A program made the position numbers and the translations under genes. From Streptomyces sp. SID13031 (GTDB lineage Bacteria; Actinomycetota; Actinomycetes; Propionibacteriales; Kribbellaceae): a DNA stretch of 64,000 nucleotides. Shown here one piece after another: positions 50,453-58,123 of this stretch (position 1 is its first letter; each line of letters begins with the position of its first letter). The notes beneath the pieces are model-generated. The model was not told where the DNA came from. It saw nothing but the letters and a program-made list of their open reading frames with translations, and did no database searches. The stretch is taken from assembly GCF_010548305.1 (NCBI RefSeq), contig NZ_JAAGLV010000015.1, positions 1-64,000 on the forward strand, written 5' to 3'.

Positions 50453-51612
50453 GCCCGCGCCTCGATGTCGAGGGCCGGGACCTCCAGTTTGCGACCTTCG
50501 CGCCACGACTGCAGGCCGAGCTCCGCGAGCTGGACGCCCTTGGCGCCCTCGACGAAGTCCCAGGTAAACGGCGCGTCGTCGACGATGTGCCGCAGGAACA
50601 TCTCCCACTGCACCTTGAAGCCGTTGTCGAAGACCTCGTTGTCCGGCACCTCGGACCACTGGTCGCGGAACGAGTACGCGGCCGGGAGGTCGGGGTTCCA
50701 AACGGGCTTCGGCGTCGCGGAGCGGTGCTGGGCGTGACAATTGCGTAGGCCGGCGACCGCGCTGCCCTCGGTCCCGTCGACCTGGAACTCGACCAGCTCG
50801 TCGCGGAACACGCGCGTCGTCCAGGACGAGTTCAGCTGCGCGATGATGCCGCCCTCGAGCTCGAAGACGCCGTACGCCGCGTCCTCGGCCGTCGCCTTGT
50901 AGGGCTGCCCCTGCTCGTCGTACCGGGTCGGGATGTGGGTGGCGCCCTGGCAGTACACCGACTTCACCGGGGCGAAGATCTGGTCGAGCACGTACCGCCA
51001 GTGGCAGAACATGTCGACGACGATGCCGCCGCCCTCCTCGGTCTTGTAGTTCCAGGCCGGCCGCTGCGCCTCCTGCCAGTCACCCTCGAAGACCCAGTAG
51101 CCGAACTCGCCGCGGACCGAGAGGATCTCGCCGAAGAAGCCGCCGTCGACGAGCCGCTTCAGCTTGCGCAGGCCGGGCAGCGACAACTTGTCCTGGACGA
51201 CGCCGTTCTTCAGCCCGGAGTCGCGGACCAGCCGGGCCAGGTCGACGGCCGCTTCGAGACCCTCGGCGATCGGCTTCTCGCAGTAGATCGCCTTACCGGC
51301 CTCGACCGCGGCGCGAACGCCCTTCTCGCGGAGCTGGGTGAGCTGGGAGTCGAAGTAGATCTCGACGTCCGGCTCGGCCAGCGCCTCGGACAGGTCGGTG
51401 GTCCAGCGGCTCAGACCGTACTTGTCGGCGATGTTCTTCAGCTTGAGCTCATTGCGGCCGACCAGGATCGGCTCGGGGATGATCATCGACCCGTCCGCGG
51501 CCGGGATCCCACCCTGCTCGCGGATCGCCACGATGGAGCGCTCCAGGTGCTGGCGCAGGCCCATCCGGCCGGTGACGCCGTTCATCACGATGCCGACGTG
51601 TCGATCGTTCAC
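50449..51612 (-). CDS. Gfo/Idh/MocA family oxidoreductase
   Basis: A 387-residue NAD(P)-dependent sugar or cyclitol dehydrogenase. The N-terminal Rossmann domain has the loop VMNGVTGRMG and the family EKP motif in AIYCEKPIAEG. The C-terminal domain shows GGGIVVDMFCHWRYVLDQIF, the DxxxH-type catalytic helix. GTG 51612 follows GAGAGG by 8 nt. It probably oxidises a sugar or inositol derivative as an early step of this operon. The substrate is unassigned. Confidence 0.92.
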   Translation of the reverse strand: MNDRHVGIVMNGVTGRMGLRQHLERSIVAIREQGGIPAADGSMIIPEPILVGRNELKLKNIADKYGLSRWTTDLSEALAEPDVEIYFDSQLTQLREKGVRAAVEAGKAIYCEKPIAEGLEAAVDLARLVRDSGLKNGVVQDKLSLPGLRKLKRLVDGGFFGEILSVRGEFGYWVFEGDWQEAQRPAWNYKTEEGGGIVVDMFCHWRYVLDQIFAPVKSVYCQGATHIPTRYDEQGQPYKATAEDAAYGVFELEGGIIAQLNSSWTTRVFRDELVEFQVDGTEGSAVAGLRNCHAQHRSATPKPVWNPDLPAAYSFRDQWSEVPDNEVFDNGFKVQWEMFLRHIVDDAPFTWDFVEGAKGVQLAELGLQSWREGRKLEVPALDIEARA

Positions 51613-51661
51613 TGTGCTACCTCTCTTCGGCGCAGCAGTTGCGCAGGGTGTGGGGCGGGGC

Positions 51662-52396
51662 TCACGGGCGTTCACCTACGTCGTAGACGTCCAGGCGGCC
51701 GCACATGCCGTGGCGGCCGTGCTCGGTGGGTGCGGGGAGTTCGTGCAGCTCTGCGGTTTGCAGATGCGGGGCCTTGCCCGCCTCCAGCGCCTCCAGGGCA
51801 GCGCCGGTTTCGTCCGCCAGCCGGCGGGCGCCCTCTTCCCAGCGTTTGCGCCAGTCGGCGAGTTGGGGCTGGACGATGCGGATGGCGGATTCGTAGAACG
51901 CGTCGAGGGCTGCCGGGCCGTCGGCGGCGTACGCGTCACGTAGTACGGCGAAGCCTTCGAGAGCGAGGTTGCGGCGAGTCATCGCGGACGGCGTGCGGGC
52001 TTCGCCTTCGCCGGTGAGGGTGGTCGCCTTCAGGTAGGTCTCGCGGTCGATCAGGTGCTCGGGCGGCAGGGTGAGGACGGCGTCGCCTGCCTCGGGGAGG
52101 CCGGAGTTCGACATCAGGGTGAGGATCTGGAGCTCACCGCCGTTGATCAGCCGGTGGATCGTGCCGGGGTCGAACCAGACCACCGTGCCCGCCTGCAGCG
52201 GGGTCTCGGTGAAGCCCTTCGGGTTGAGGGTCTGGACCGCGCCGGAGCCGGCGATCACGTAGTACCCCTCGGAGCAGGCGAGGTGGACGTGCGGCGTACC
52301 GCCGACGAGTCCGTCGGGGGCCTCGATGTCGTACACCGTCAGCCGCGAGATGCCGATACCGCCGGGCAGCGCCGCGGCCGGGCCGAACTCGCACAT
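51662..52396 (-). CDS. Cupin-domain protein, first gene of the catabolic operon
   Basis: A 244-residue protein with an N-terminal cupin (TPHVHLACSEGYYVIAGSGA; second motif VVWFDPGTIHRLING) and a helical C-terminal domain (RIVQPQLADWRKRWEEGARR). It may be a sugar isomerase, lyase or sensor feeding the downstream dehydrogenase. ATG 52396 is the first in-frame Met after the transcription start predicted at about 52443. An upstream in-frame Met lies inside the promoter and is rejected. The operator at 52411-52442 fills its leader. Confidence 0.85.
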   Translation of the reverse strand: MCEFGPAAALPGGIGISRLTVYDIEAPDGLVGGTPHVHLACSEGYYVIAGSGAVQTLNPKGFTETPLQAGTVVWFDPGTIHRLINGGELQILTLMSNSGLPEAGDAVLTLPPEHLIDRETYLKATTLTGEGEARTPSAMTRRNLALEGFAVLRDAYAADGPAALDAFYESAIRIVQPQLADWRKRWEEGARRLADETGAALEALEAGKAPHLQTAELHELPAPTEHGRHGMCGRLDVYDVGERP

Positions 52397-52410
52397 GTCG
52401 CCTCCCTCGC

Positions 52411-52442
52411 ACGAGCCTTGGAAAGGGCTTTCCAAGGCTCGT
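52411..52442. promoter_or_regulatory. 32-bp palindromic operator (LacI-type) in the catabolic operon leader
   Basis: ACGAGCCTTGGAAAG and CTTTCCAAGGCTCGT are perfect reverse complements separated by GG. The central GGAAAG-CTTTCC core is like LacI/GalR-family operators. It starts at the predicted transcription start and extends to about +32, a classical road-block position. No regulator gene for it is in the window. Confidence 0.85.
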
Positions 52443-52449
52443 GATCGCA

Positions 52450-52478
52450 ACCTTAGGTGGGCGGTCACGGCGAGTCAA
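52450..52478 (-). promoter_or_regulatory. Sigma-70-type promoter of the catabolic operon
   Basis: On the minus strand, TTGACT (52478-52473) and TAAGGT (52455-52450) are separated by exactly 17 bp. Transcription should start near 52443, right at the edge of the palindrome. Confidence 0.75.
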
Positions 52479-52615
52479 CCTGTCGCGAAAGTCGGTGGAA
52501 AGCGATTGCAGCCGAGGCGACCGGGGGCGCGGTGGGGCTGGATTGACGGGGCGGCGGTCCGGATGCGGTCTGGCGGGGCTCTGGGCGTTAGCGTCGTGGG
52601 GACGGAAGGAGCACG

Positions 52616-54172
52616 GTGGGCGAAGGCGGCGAGGCTGTCGGTGGGCCGGATGGCGATCGGCCGGAGGAGTTGCGGCGCGGTGAGCGGCGCGGTGCCGATC
52701 GGCGTCAGGCTGCGCGCCGGCGGGGAGCGGATCGCCGGCAGACGGATCTGGAGCCGACGACCGGTGAGTTGTCGGTGGACGAGTTGTCGGCGGAGCTGCA
52801 GGCTGCGGGTGAGCGGGCGCGGGATGAGCAGCGTGAGCTATATCGCACGCTGGACCTGGCCCTCCGGGTCGGCGAGGTCGTGCTGTCCAGCGGCGCCGGT
52901 ACTGCGGACGCGACCGCCACCATCCTGAGCGTGACCGGATCGGCCGGGCTGCGCGGTTGTGAGGTCGACATCACCTTCACCTCGATCGCGATCTCCTACC
53001 AGGCCGCGCCCGATGTCGCGCCCGAGACGCATATGCGCATCGTCCGGTATCGCGGCCAGGACTTCTCCCGCCTGACCGACGTCGACCGGCTCGTCCGCCG
53101 GTTCGCGCAGGGTGAGCTGACCCGTGAGGAGGCCAGCCGCGAGCTCTCCCGGATGGTGTCCGCAGGGCCACCCTTCCCGCGGTGGAGCTCGGTGCTCGCC
53201 TGGGGCGTGATGGCCGGTGGCGCCACGCTGCTGCTCGGTGGTGGCTGGCTGATCACCCTCGTCGCCGTCGTCACCGCGGTCCTGATCGAGGTCAGCAACC
53301 GCTGGTTCAACCGCCAGCGCCTCCCCGCCTTCTACCAGCAGGTGGCCGGCGCCTTCGTCGCCACCGCCGTCGCCCTGATCCTGTACGCCGTCGACGCGCC
53401 GGTGAAACCCTCACTGGTAGTTGCCGCCGGCATCATCATGCTGCTGGCCGGGATCGCCCTCACCGGCGCCGTCCAGGACGCGATCACCGGGTACTACGTG
53501 ACCGCTGCCGCCCGCAGTCTGGAGGCGATGCTCCTCACCGGCGGCATCATCGCCGGCGTCTCGCTGGGCCTCACCCTCGGTATCAAACTCGGTCTCCCGG
53601 TCGCGATCGAGGCGCAGACGATCCAGCTCAGCAACCTCCCGATCATGGTCGGATCGGGCGCCCTGATGGCCGTCGCGTTCGCCTACGCGTCGTACGCGCC
53701 GCTGCGTTCCCTGCTGCCGATCGCCGTCGTCGGCGCACTGGGCTCACTCGTCTTCACCTTGATGTCGCGCGCCGAGTTCGGTCCCGCCTGGTCAACCGCG
53801 GCCGCCGCCTTCGCCGTCGGCCTCACTGGCTACTCCCTGGGCCGCCGCTCCGGCGTCCCGCCCCTGGTGGTCGTAGTCTCCGGCACAGTCCCCTTGCTGC
53901 CCGGACTCACCATCTACAAGGGCTTGCTCGAACTGATGAGCCTCGGCAACCTCACCGGCATCGTCTCCCTGGCCACCGCGGTCGCCATCGGCGTCGCCCT
54001 CGCATCGGGCGTGATCCTCGGCGAGTACGTCGCCCAACCGATCCGCCGCGAGGCCCGACGGCTGGAAGACCGGCTGGCCGGCCCGCGCCTGGTCGGCCCC
54101 CGCCGCCCCATCCGCCGCCGCACCGAACGCTCCCGCTCCCACCGCTCCCGCCGAACCAGGCGCGCTGGCTAG
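52616..54172 (+). CDS. thrE: Threonine/serine exporter family protein (ThrE)
   Basis: A 518-residue membrane protein with fused ThrE (DUF1212) and DUF3815-type halves. An Arg-rich cytoplasmic N-terminus is followed by the ThrE domain (VVLSSGAGTADATATILSV, then RFAQGELTREEASRELSRM). About ten membrane helices follow from residue 195, and the C-terminus is very basic (RRPIRRRTERSRSHR). GTG 52616 has AAGGAG 5 nt upstream. In Corynebacterium ThrE exports threonine and serine by proton antiport, and the same role is likely here. The gene is monocistronic. Confidence 0.92.
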   Translation: MGEGGEAVGGPDGDRPEELRRGERRGADRRQAARRRGADRRQTDLEPTTGELSVDELSAELQAAGERARDEQRELYRTLDLALRVGEVVLSSGAGTADATATILSVTGSAGLRGCEVDITFTSIAISYQAAPDVAPETHMRIVRYRGQDFSRLTDVDRLVRRFAQGELTREEASRELSRMVSAGPPFPRWSSVLAWGVMAGGATLLLGGGWLITLVAVVTAVLIEVSNRWFNRQRLPAFYQQVAGAFVATAVALILYAVDAPVKPSLVVAAGIIMLLAGIALTGAVQDAITGYYVTAAARSLEAMLLTGGIIAGVSLGLTLGIKLGLPVAIEAQTIQLSNLPIMVGSGALMAVAFAYASYAPLRSLLPIAVVGALGSLVFTLMSRAEFGPAWSTAAAAFAVGLTGYSLGRRSGVPPLVVVVSGTVPLLPGLTIYKGLLELMSLGNLTGIVSLATAVAIGVALASGVILGEYVAQPIRREARRLEDRLAGPRLVGPRRPIRRRTERSRSHRSRRTRRAG

Positions 54173-54196
54173 CTCACCGTCAAAAGGGTTTGGCCG

Positions 54197-54294
54197 TCCC
54201 GAAGGACAGGACATAGTGCCGGTCAGCTCGACCGCCTGAGCGTGAACCACCCGCGCCGGAGGCCGCGTCGCGGACTATGTCCTGTCGTTCGGGA
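54197..54294. repeat. 21-bp inverted repeat pair with 56-bp loop
   Basis: TCCCGAAGGACAGGACATAGT (54197-54217, written here once as its left arm minus none) is matched by a reverse-complement arm at 54274-54294 with one mismatch. It may be a bidirectional terminator or a miniature element downstream of thrE. Confidence 0.6.
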
Positions 54295-54320
54295 CACAGC
54301 TGCAACCGCCATGACCTGAT

Positions 54321-54449
54321 GACGGAGCGAGCGTTGCCGAGCTGCTCGCGCCCGGTCGGCCGCTGTTGCTCGACTTGGCCGGCTATCCCGCTGCCGCCCG
54401 GGTGCTGGTTCGCCCGGATGGTTACGTGCTGTGGGCAACGGATGATCCG
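54321..54449 (+). pseudogene. C-terminal remnant of an FAD-dependent monooxygenase
   Basis: The frame from 54321 reads DGASVAELLAPGRPLLLDLA then VLVRPDGYVLWATDDP. This is the thioredoxin-like C-terminal tail of PheA/TfdB-type aromatic hydroxylases. No FAD-binding domain exists upstream, where only the inverted repeat is found. It is a deletion scar abutting the convergent glycosyltransferase gene. Confidence 0.65.
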
Positions 54450-54454
54450 TTGGG

Positions 54455-55702
54455 TCAGCCGCGCAGTGACTGCTCGAAGGCGTCCGCCGTCTGGACGATG
54501 GCGTCCTCCTCGCGGAGCAGGGTGGCGAGCTCGGCCGCGCGCTGACGGGGGCCGTCGGCAAGCATCGGTTCGAGGGCCGCGAACAGGGTGGGTTCGCTCA
54601 GGTCGGTGAATCGCAAGGTGCTGCCGACGCCCATCCGTTGGAGCTGGGCGCCCCAGAACGGCTGGTCGGCGAAGACGGCGCAGACCACCGTCGGGAGACC
54701 GGCGCGCAATGAGGTGGCCGACGTACCGGCGCCGCCGTGATGGACGGCTGCCCGGCAGCGGGGGAGGACGGCGTCGTGGTTGAGGTTGCCGACGACGCGG
54801 ACCGCGCTGTCGTTCGCAGTACTGGCCTCGAGGTTGACGAGGGCGCGGACGCCGAGGGTGTCCGCGACCTTCTCGATCATGGCCAGCGCGGCGTCCGGTT
54901 CGAGGACGGGCATGCTGCCGAAGCCGAAGTACACGGGCGGATCGCCGGCGTCGAGCCATGCGTCCAGCTCGGGATCGACCAGGTCGTCGAGCACCCTGCG
55001 CTGCGCGTCCGACGGCCCGAGGAACCCGGTCAGCGGCCGGCGTACGTCCCAGTCGATCAGCTCCGGTACGACGTGCCGGCTGTAGGCCTGGATCTCCAGC
55101 GCGCCGAAGCGTTCGAGCCGGGCGCCGGTCGTCTCCGAGGTCGGTGCCAGGCCGACGCGGGCGCGGAGCTTGTTGATGAAGGGCTCGAAGACCGGCCAGT
55201 TCGACTTGTTGACCTCGGCGTAGGTCTCGAGGTTCTTCTCCGGCGAGAAGATGTCGGTCGAGACGAGCAGGTGCGGGAACGCGCTGTTGCTGCGGATCGG
55301 CGCGTGGTAGACGGAGACCGAGGGGATGCCGGCGGCCTCGGCGATGATGACGGCCTCGAGCTCGGTCGCGGTACCGGAGATGATGACGTCCGCGCCGCCG
55401 GCCAGCTCGATCAGCTTCGTGTGCAGCTGGTCCGCGGTCTGGTGCTTGTAATCGAGCAACCACCGCACGTAGGACTTGAAGTCACCGGCGGCCAGCCACT
55501 GCCGGCCCTCCTCCGACTCCAGGAAGTCCTTGGCGCTCGCCAGCAGGTCGACCGTGTGGACGCCGAGCGCCTGCCCGACCCAGACCAGGTCGGAACACAA
55601 GCCGAGCGTGACCTCGTGCCCACGCGCGGCCAGCTCCGCCGCGAGGACGGCCATCGGTTGCGCGTCTCCCCGAGTTCCCATCCCCATCATGACTATCCGC
55701 AT
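54455..55702 (-). CDS. GT1 family glycosyltransferase (MGT/erythromycin-type)
   Basis: A 415-residue GT-B enzyme. The N-terminal acceptor domain begins RIVMMGMGTRGDAQPMAVLA. The C-terminal donor domain shows VYFGFGSMPVLEPDA and the nucleotide-sugar signature AAVHHGGAGTSATSLRAGLP followed by FADQPFWGAQLQRMGVG. Related enzymes transfer sugars to sterols, macrolides or flavonoids. ATG 55702 is the family start. It is monocistronic, so acceptor and donor are unknown. Confidence 0.92.
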   Translation of the reverse strand: MRIVMMGMGTRGDAQPMAVLAAELAARGHEVTLGLCSDLVWVGQALGVHTVDLLASAKDFLESEEGRQWLAAGDFKSYVRWLLDYKHQTADQLHTKLIELAGGADVIISGTATELEAVIIAEAAGIPSVSVYHAPIRSNSAFPHLLVSTDIFSPEKNLETYAEVNKSNWPVFEPFINKLRARVGLAPTSETTGARLERFGALEIQAYSRHVVPELIDWDVRRPLTGFLGPSDAQRRVLDDLVDPELDAWLDAGDPPVYFGFGSMPVLEPDAALAMIEKVADTLGVRALVNLEASTANDSAVRVVGNLNHDAVLPRCRAAVHHGGAGTSATSLRAGLPTVVCAVFADQPFWGAQLQRMGVGSTLRFTDLSEPTLFAALEPMLADGPRQRAAELATLLREEDAIVQTADAFEQSLRG

Positions 55703-55932
55703 CGCGCCCACCCCTGAGCCTGGTATGCCGCAGAACCGGCGTACGGACCCCGATGCTAGCGGCCGACCCCACATCCGTCGCCCTCCTGCCCGATCCCCGG
55801 TCCCGAGCGTCGCCGCAGGTACTCGGGTCGGCCCTCACGGTGACCTCCGGCGAGCTCAAGCGTTAGAGTTACTGACTGGAAACATCGGCCTGCTATCGCT
55901 GGGTCAACGCCCGGCGGGCTCGGAGGATCGTT

Positions 55933-56337
55933 GTGGCACTGGGTAGGACGTCCCCGCGGGACCTGCCGCTGTTCGCGGAGCTGTCCGGCCGGGAGATCAA
56001 GGACATCTTCCGGGCCGGCGAAGAGGTCTCGGTTCCGGCCGGCTGGTCGCTGATCCTGGAGCAGACGCCACCCGACGCGGCGTACCTGATCCTGAGCGGT
56101 ACGGCGGCGGTCCGGGTCAAGGGCGAGGAGATCGCCGTGCTCGGCCCGGGCGATATCGCCGGTGAGGTCGCGGTCCGGCAGAACCGGTTGCGGACGGCAA
56201 CGGTGACGGCGAAGTCGCGGCTGCAGCTGCTGCACTTCACCCGGGAGAAGTTCGACGACCTGACCAACCGGCTGCCGAACTTCCGCGACGCCATCGACGC
56301 CACCATCACCGAACGCCGTGGCCCCCAGCCCGACTGA
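55933..56337 (+). CDS. Cyclic nucleotide-binding domain protein
   Basis: A 134-residue single CNB domain: PLFAELSGREIKDIFRAGEE, then AYLILSGTAAVRVKGEEIAV, the phosphate-binding cassette region GPGDIAGEVAVRQNRLRTAT and a final helix. It has no DNA-binding or catalytic partner domain. The PBC has GEVAV-RQNRLRTAT where Arg-Thr/Ser contacts cyclic phosphate. GTG 55933 follows GGAGG. It overlaps the cyclase gene by 20 nt, so product sensing and synthesis are coded together. Confidence 0.9.
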   Translation: MALGRTSPRDLPLFAELSGREIKDIFRAGEEVSVPAGWSLILEQTPPDAAYLILSGTAAVRVKGEEIAVLGPGDIAGEVAVRQNRLRTATVTAKSRLQLLHFTREKFDDLTNRLPNFRDAIDATITERRGPQPD

Positions 56338-57355
56338 CCAGCCGCCGGCCCGGCCCACCTCCGCTGCTGCCACGGAGCCGGTGCCCGAGCCGGATCTGGT
56401 GTCGATCCAGCAGGAGTTCGAGCAGGCGCTGCTCGGCGGTGAGCGCAAGTTCACCCGGATCCAGGTCTCCGAGCGGGCCGGGATCTCGATCGAGCGCGCC
56501 GAGCAGATGTGGCATGCGCTCGGGTTCGCGACCGTACCGGACGACGAGATCGCCTTCACCGACGGCGATCTCGAGGCGCTCCGGCTGGTCGCCGCGCTGG
56601 AGGACGACGGTTTCATCGAGCCCGCGGTGGAGTCGTCGCTCGCGCGCAAGCTCGGCCAGACCCAGTCCCGGCTGGCGTCCTGGCAGTCGGCGATGTTCCT
56701 GGAGCTGCTGGAAGGCGCCAAGCTGCCCGCCGACGAGGCCATCGAGGTGGCGTCATTGTTGCTTCCAGCAATGGAACGGCTGCAGACCTATGTCTGGCGC
56801 CGCCACCTGGCAGCCGCGGCCGGGCGGGCGATGGCCGGTTCCGACGAGCTGTCTCGCGGGGTCCGGGTGGTGGGCTTTGCCGATATCGTCAGCTACACCA
56901 GGCTGACCCGGCGGCTGCCCGTCGTCGAGCTGGGCCAACTGATCGAACGCTTCGAAGGTCTGGCCGCCGATGTCGTCGCGCTGAACGGCGGCCGGGTGAT
57001 CAAGTCGATCGGCGACGAGGTCCTCTTCGTCACCGACACCCCCGCGCAGGGCGCCGCGCTCGCACTCGCCCTGCAGGACAAGGTGACCGAGGCCGGCGAC
57101 ATGCCCGAGCTCAGGATCGGTCTGGCCTACGGCAGCATCCTGATCCGGCTGGGTGATGTTTATGGCGAGGTGGTCAACCTCGCCTCCCGGCTGACCTCGG
57201 AGGCCAAGCCCGGTCGCGTCCTCGCCGACCGGGAGCTGGCCGCCGCGCTCGACGGCCATCCGGCGTACCGGCTCCGCAGACTGCGCCGGGTTTCTGTTCG
57301 TGGCTATCACCACCTCACGCCGTACGCATTGCAGCGCGCCTCTGCGAGCAAGTGA
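56318..57355 (+). CDS. Class III adenylate/guanylate cyclase
   Basis: A 345-residue soluble protein. Residues about 25-165 form a helical regulatory region with a MerR-like start (FTRIQVSERAGISIERAEQM). Residues about 180-340 are the cyclase homology domain. All key residues are present: metal Asp189 (VVGFADIVSYTRL) and Asp233 (KSIGDEVLFVTD), base-recognising Lys229 and Asp280 (RLGDVYGEVVNL), and transition-state Asn287 and Arg291. Lys/Asp indicates ATP as substrate. The upstream overlapping CNB protein may give feedback. Confidence 0.93.
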   Translation: MAPSPTDQPPARPTSAAATEPVPEPDLVSIQQEFEQALLGGERKFTRIQVSERAGISIERAEQMWHALGFATVPDDEIAFTDGDLEALRLVAALEDDGFIEPAVESSLARKLGQTQSRLASWQSAMFLELLEGAKLPADEAIEVASLLLPAMERLQTYVWRRHLAAAAGRAMAGSDELSRGVRVVGFADIVSYTRLTRRLPVVELGQLIERFEGLAADVVALNGGRVIKSIGDEVLFVTDTPAQGAALALALQDKVTEAGDMPELRIGLAYGSILIRLGDVYGEVVNLASRLTSEAKPGRVLADRELAAALDGHPAYRLRRLRRVSVRGYHHLTPYALQRASASK

Positions 57356-57376
57356 CCCGTCAGGGACAATGGCGGA

Positions 57377-58096
57377 GTGCGCGAGATTTCAACCGCTGGG
57401 GAGCTGGCGTCGGTAGCTGATGGGGACGCATTGCTGGTGTGGGCCGGGCAGGGTGAGCTCGGTCGTCGAGCCAGAGCCTGGTACGCTGGTGACGCGGTCG
57501 CGGTGGGCATACCTGATCTGTCGAAGCATGATCGGCTGGTGGTTCGTGGGCCGATGGATGACCTGGCGCCGCTCGTCTCGCAGGCCCTCGCCGAGTTGGG
57601 CCCGAGCTTCCGGCCGTTCGGCGAGGAGCCGGTGATTCGCGAGCTGGTCGACCGGGTGCCTGAGTTGTCGCTTCGCGCGACCTTCGGGTGGATGGAGACG
57701 ACGGTCGTACCGTCCCACGCGACCACTGCGGCCTGGCTGGATGGTGACGCCGGGGTCGAGGCGTTGCTGAGCGAGGCGTCGCCGGAGTCGTATGCACAGC
57801 CCGGGGATTCCGGCGTACTGCGGTGGGCGGCCGTCACGGGCGAGGCGGGCGAATTGCTGAGCGTCGCGGCTGACGCTTGGAGCGCTCCGGAGATCGGGTT
57901 CATCGCCGGGGTGGCGACCAGGCCCGACGCGCGGGGGCAGGGGTTGTCACGGCAGGTCTGTGCGTTCGTGACGGCCGAGTTGGTGAAGCGGCACGGGCAG
58001 GCGGCGCTGATGGTGCATGGCGCGAACGAGATCGCGGTCTCCGTCTACCGAAAACTGGGCTACACGTACCGCGCGGTTGCCGCGGCGCAGATGTAG
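57377..58096 (+). CDS. GNAT family N-acetyltransferase
   Basis: A 239-residue protein with a less conserved N-terminal half and a C-terminal FR47-like GNAT domain. GFIAGVATRPDARGQGLSRQ contains the acetyl-CoA loop, and AALMVHGANEIAVSVYRKLG is the usual motif B. GTG 57377 lies 6 nt after GACAAT, so the transcript is likely leaderless. Substrate is unknown. Confidence 0.88.
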   Translation: MREISTAGELASVADGDALLVWAGQGELGRRARAWYAGDAVAVGIPDLSKHDRLVVRGPMDDLAPLVSQALAELGPSFRPFGEEPVIRELVDRVPELSLRATFGWMETTVVPSHATTAAWLDGDAGVEALLSEASPESYAQPGDSGVLRWAAVTGEAGELLSVAADAWSAPEIGFIAGVATRPDARGQGLSRQVCAFVTAELVKRHGQAALMVHGANEIAVSVYRKLGYTYRAVAAAQM

Positions 58097-58123
58097 CCCA
58101 GCTTCAGGATTCCAGCTTCGGAG

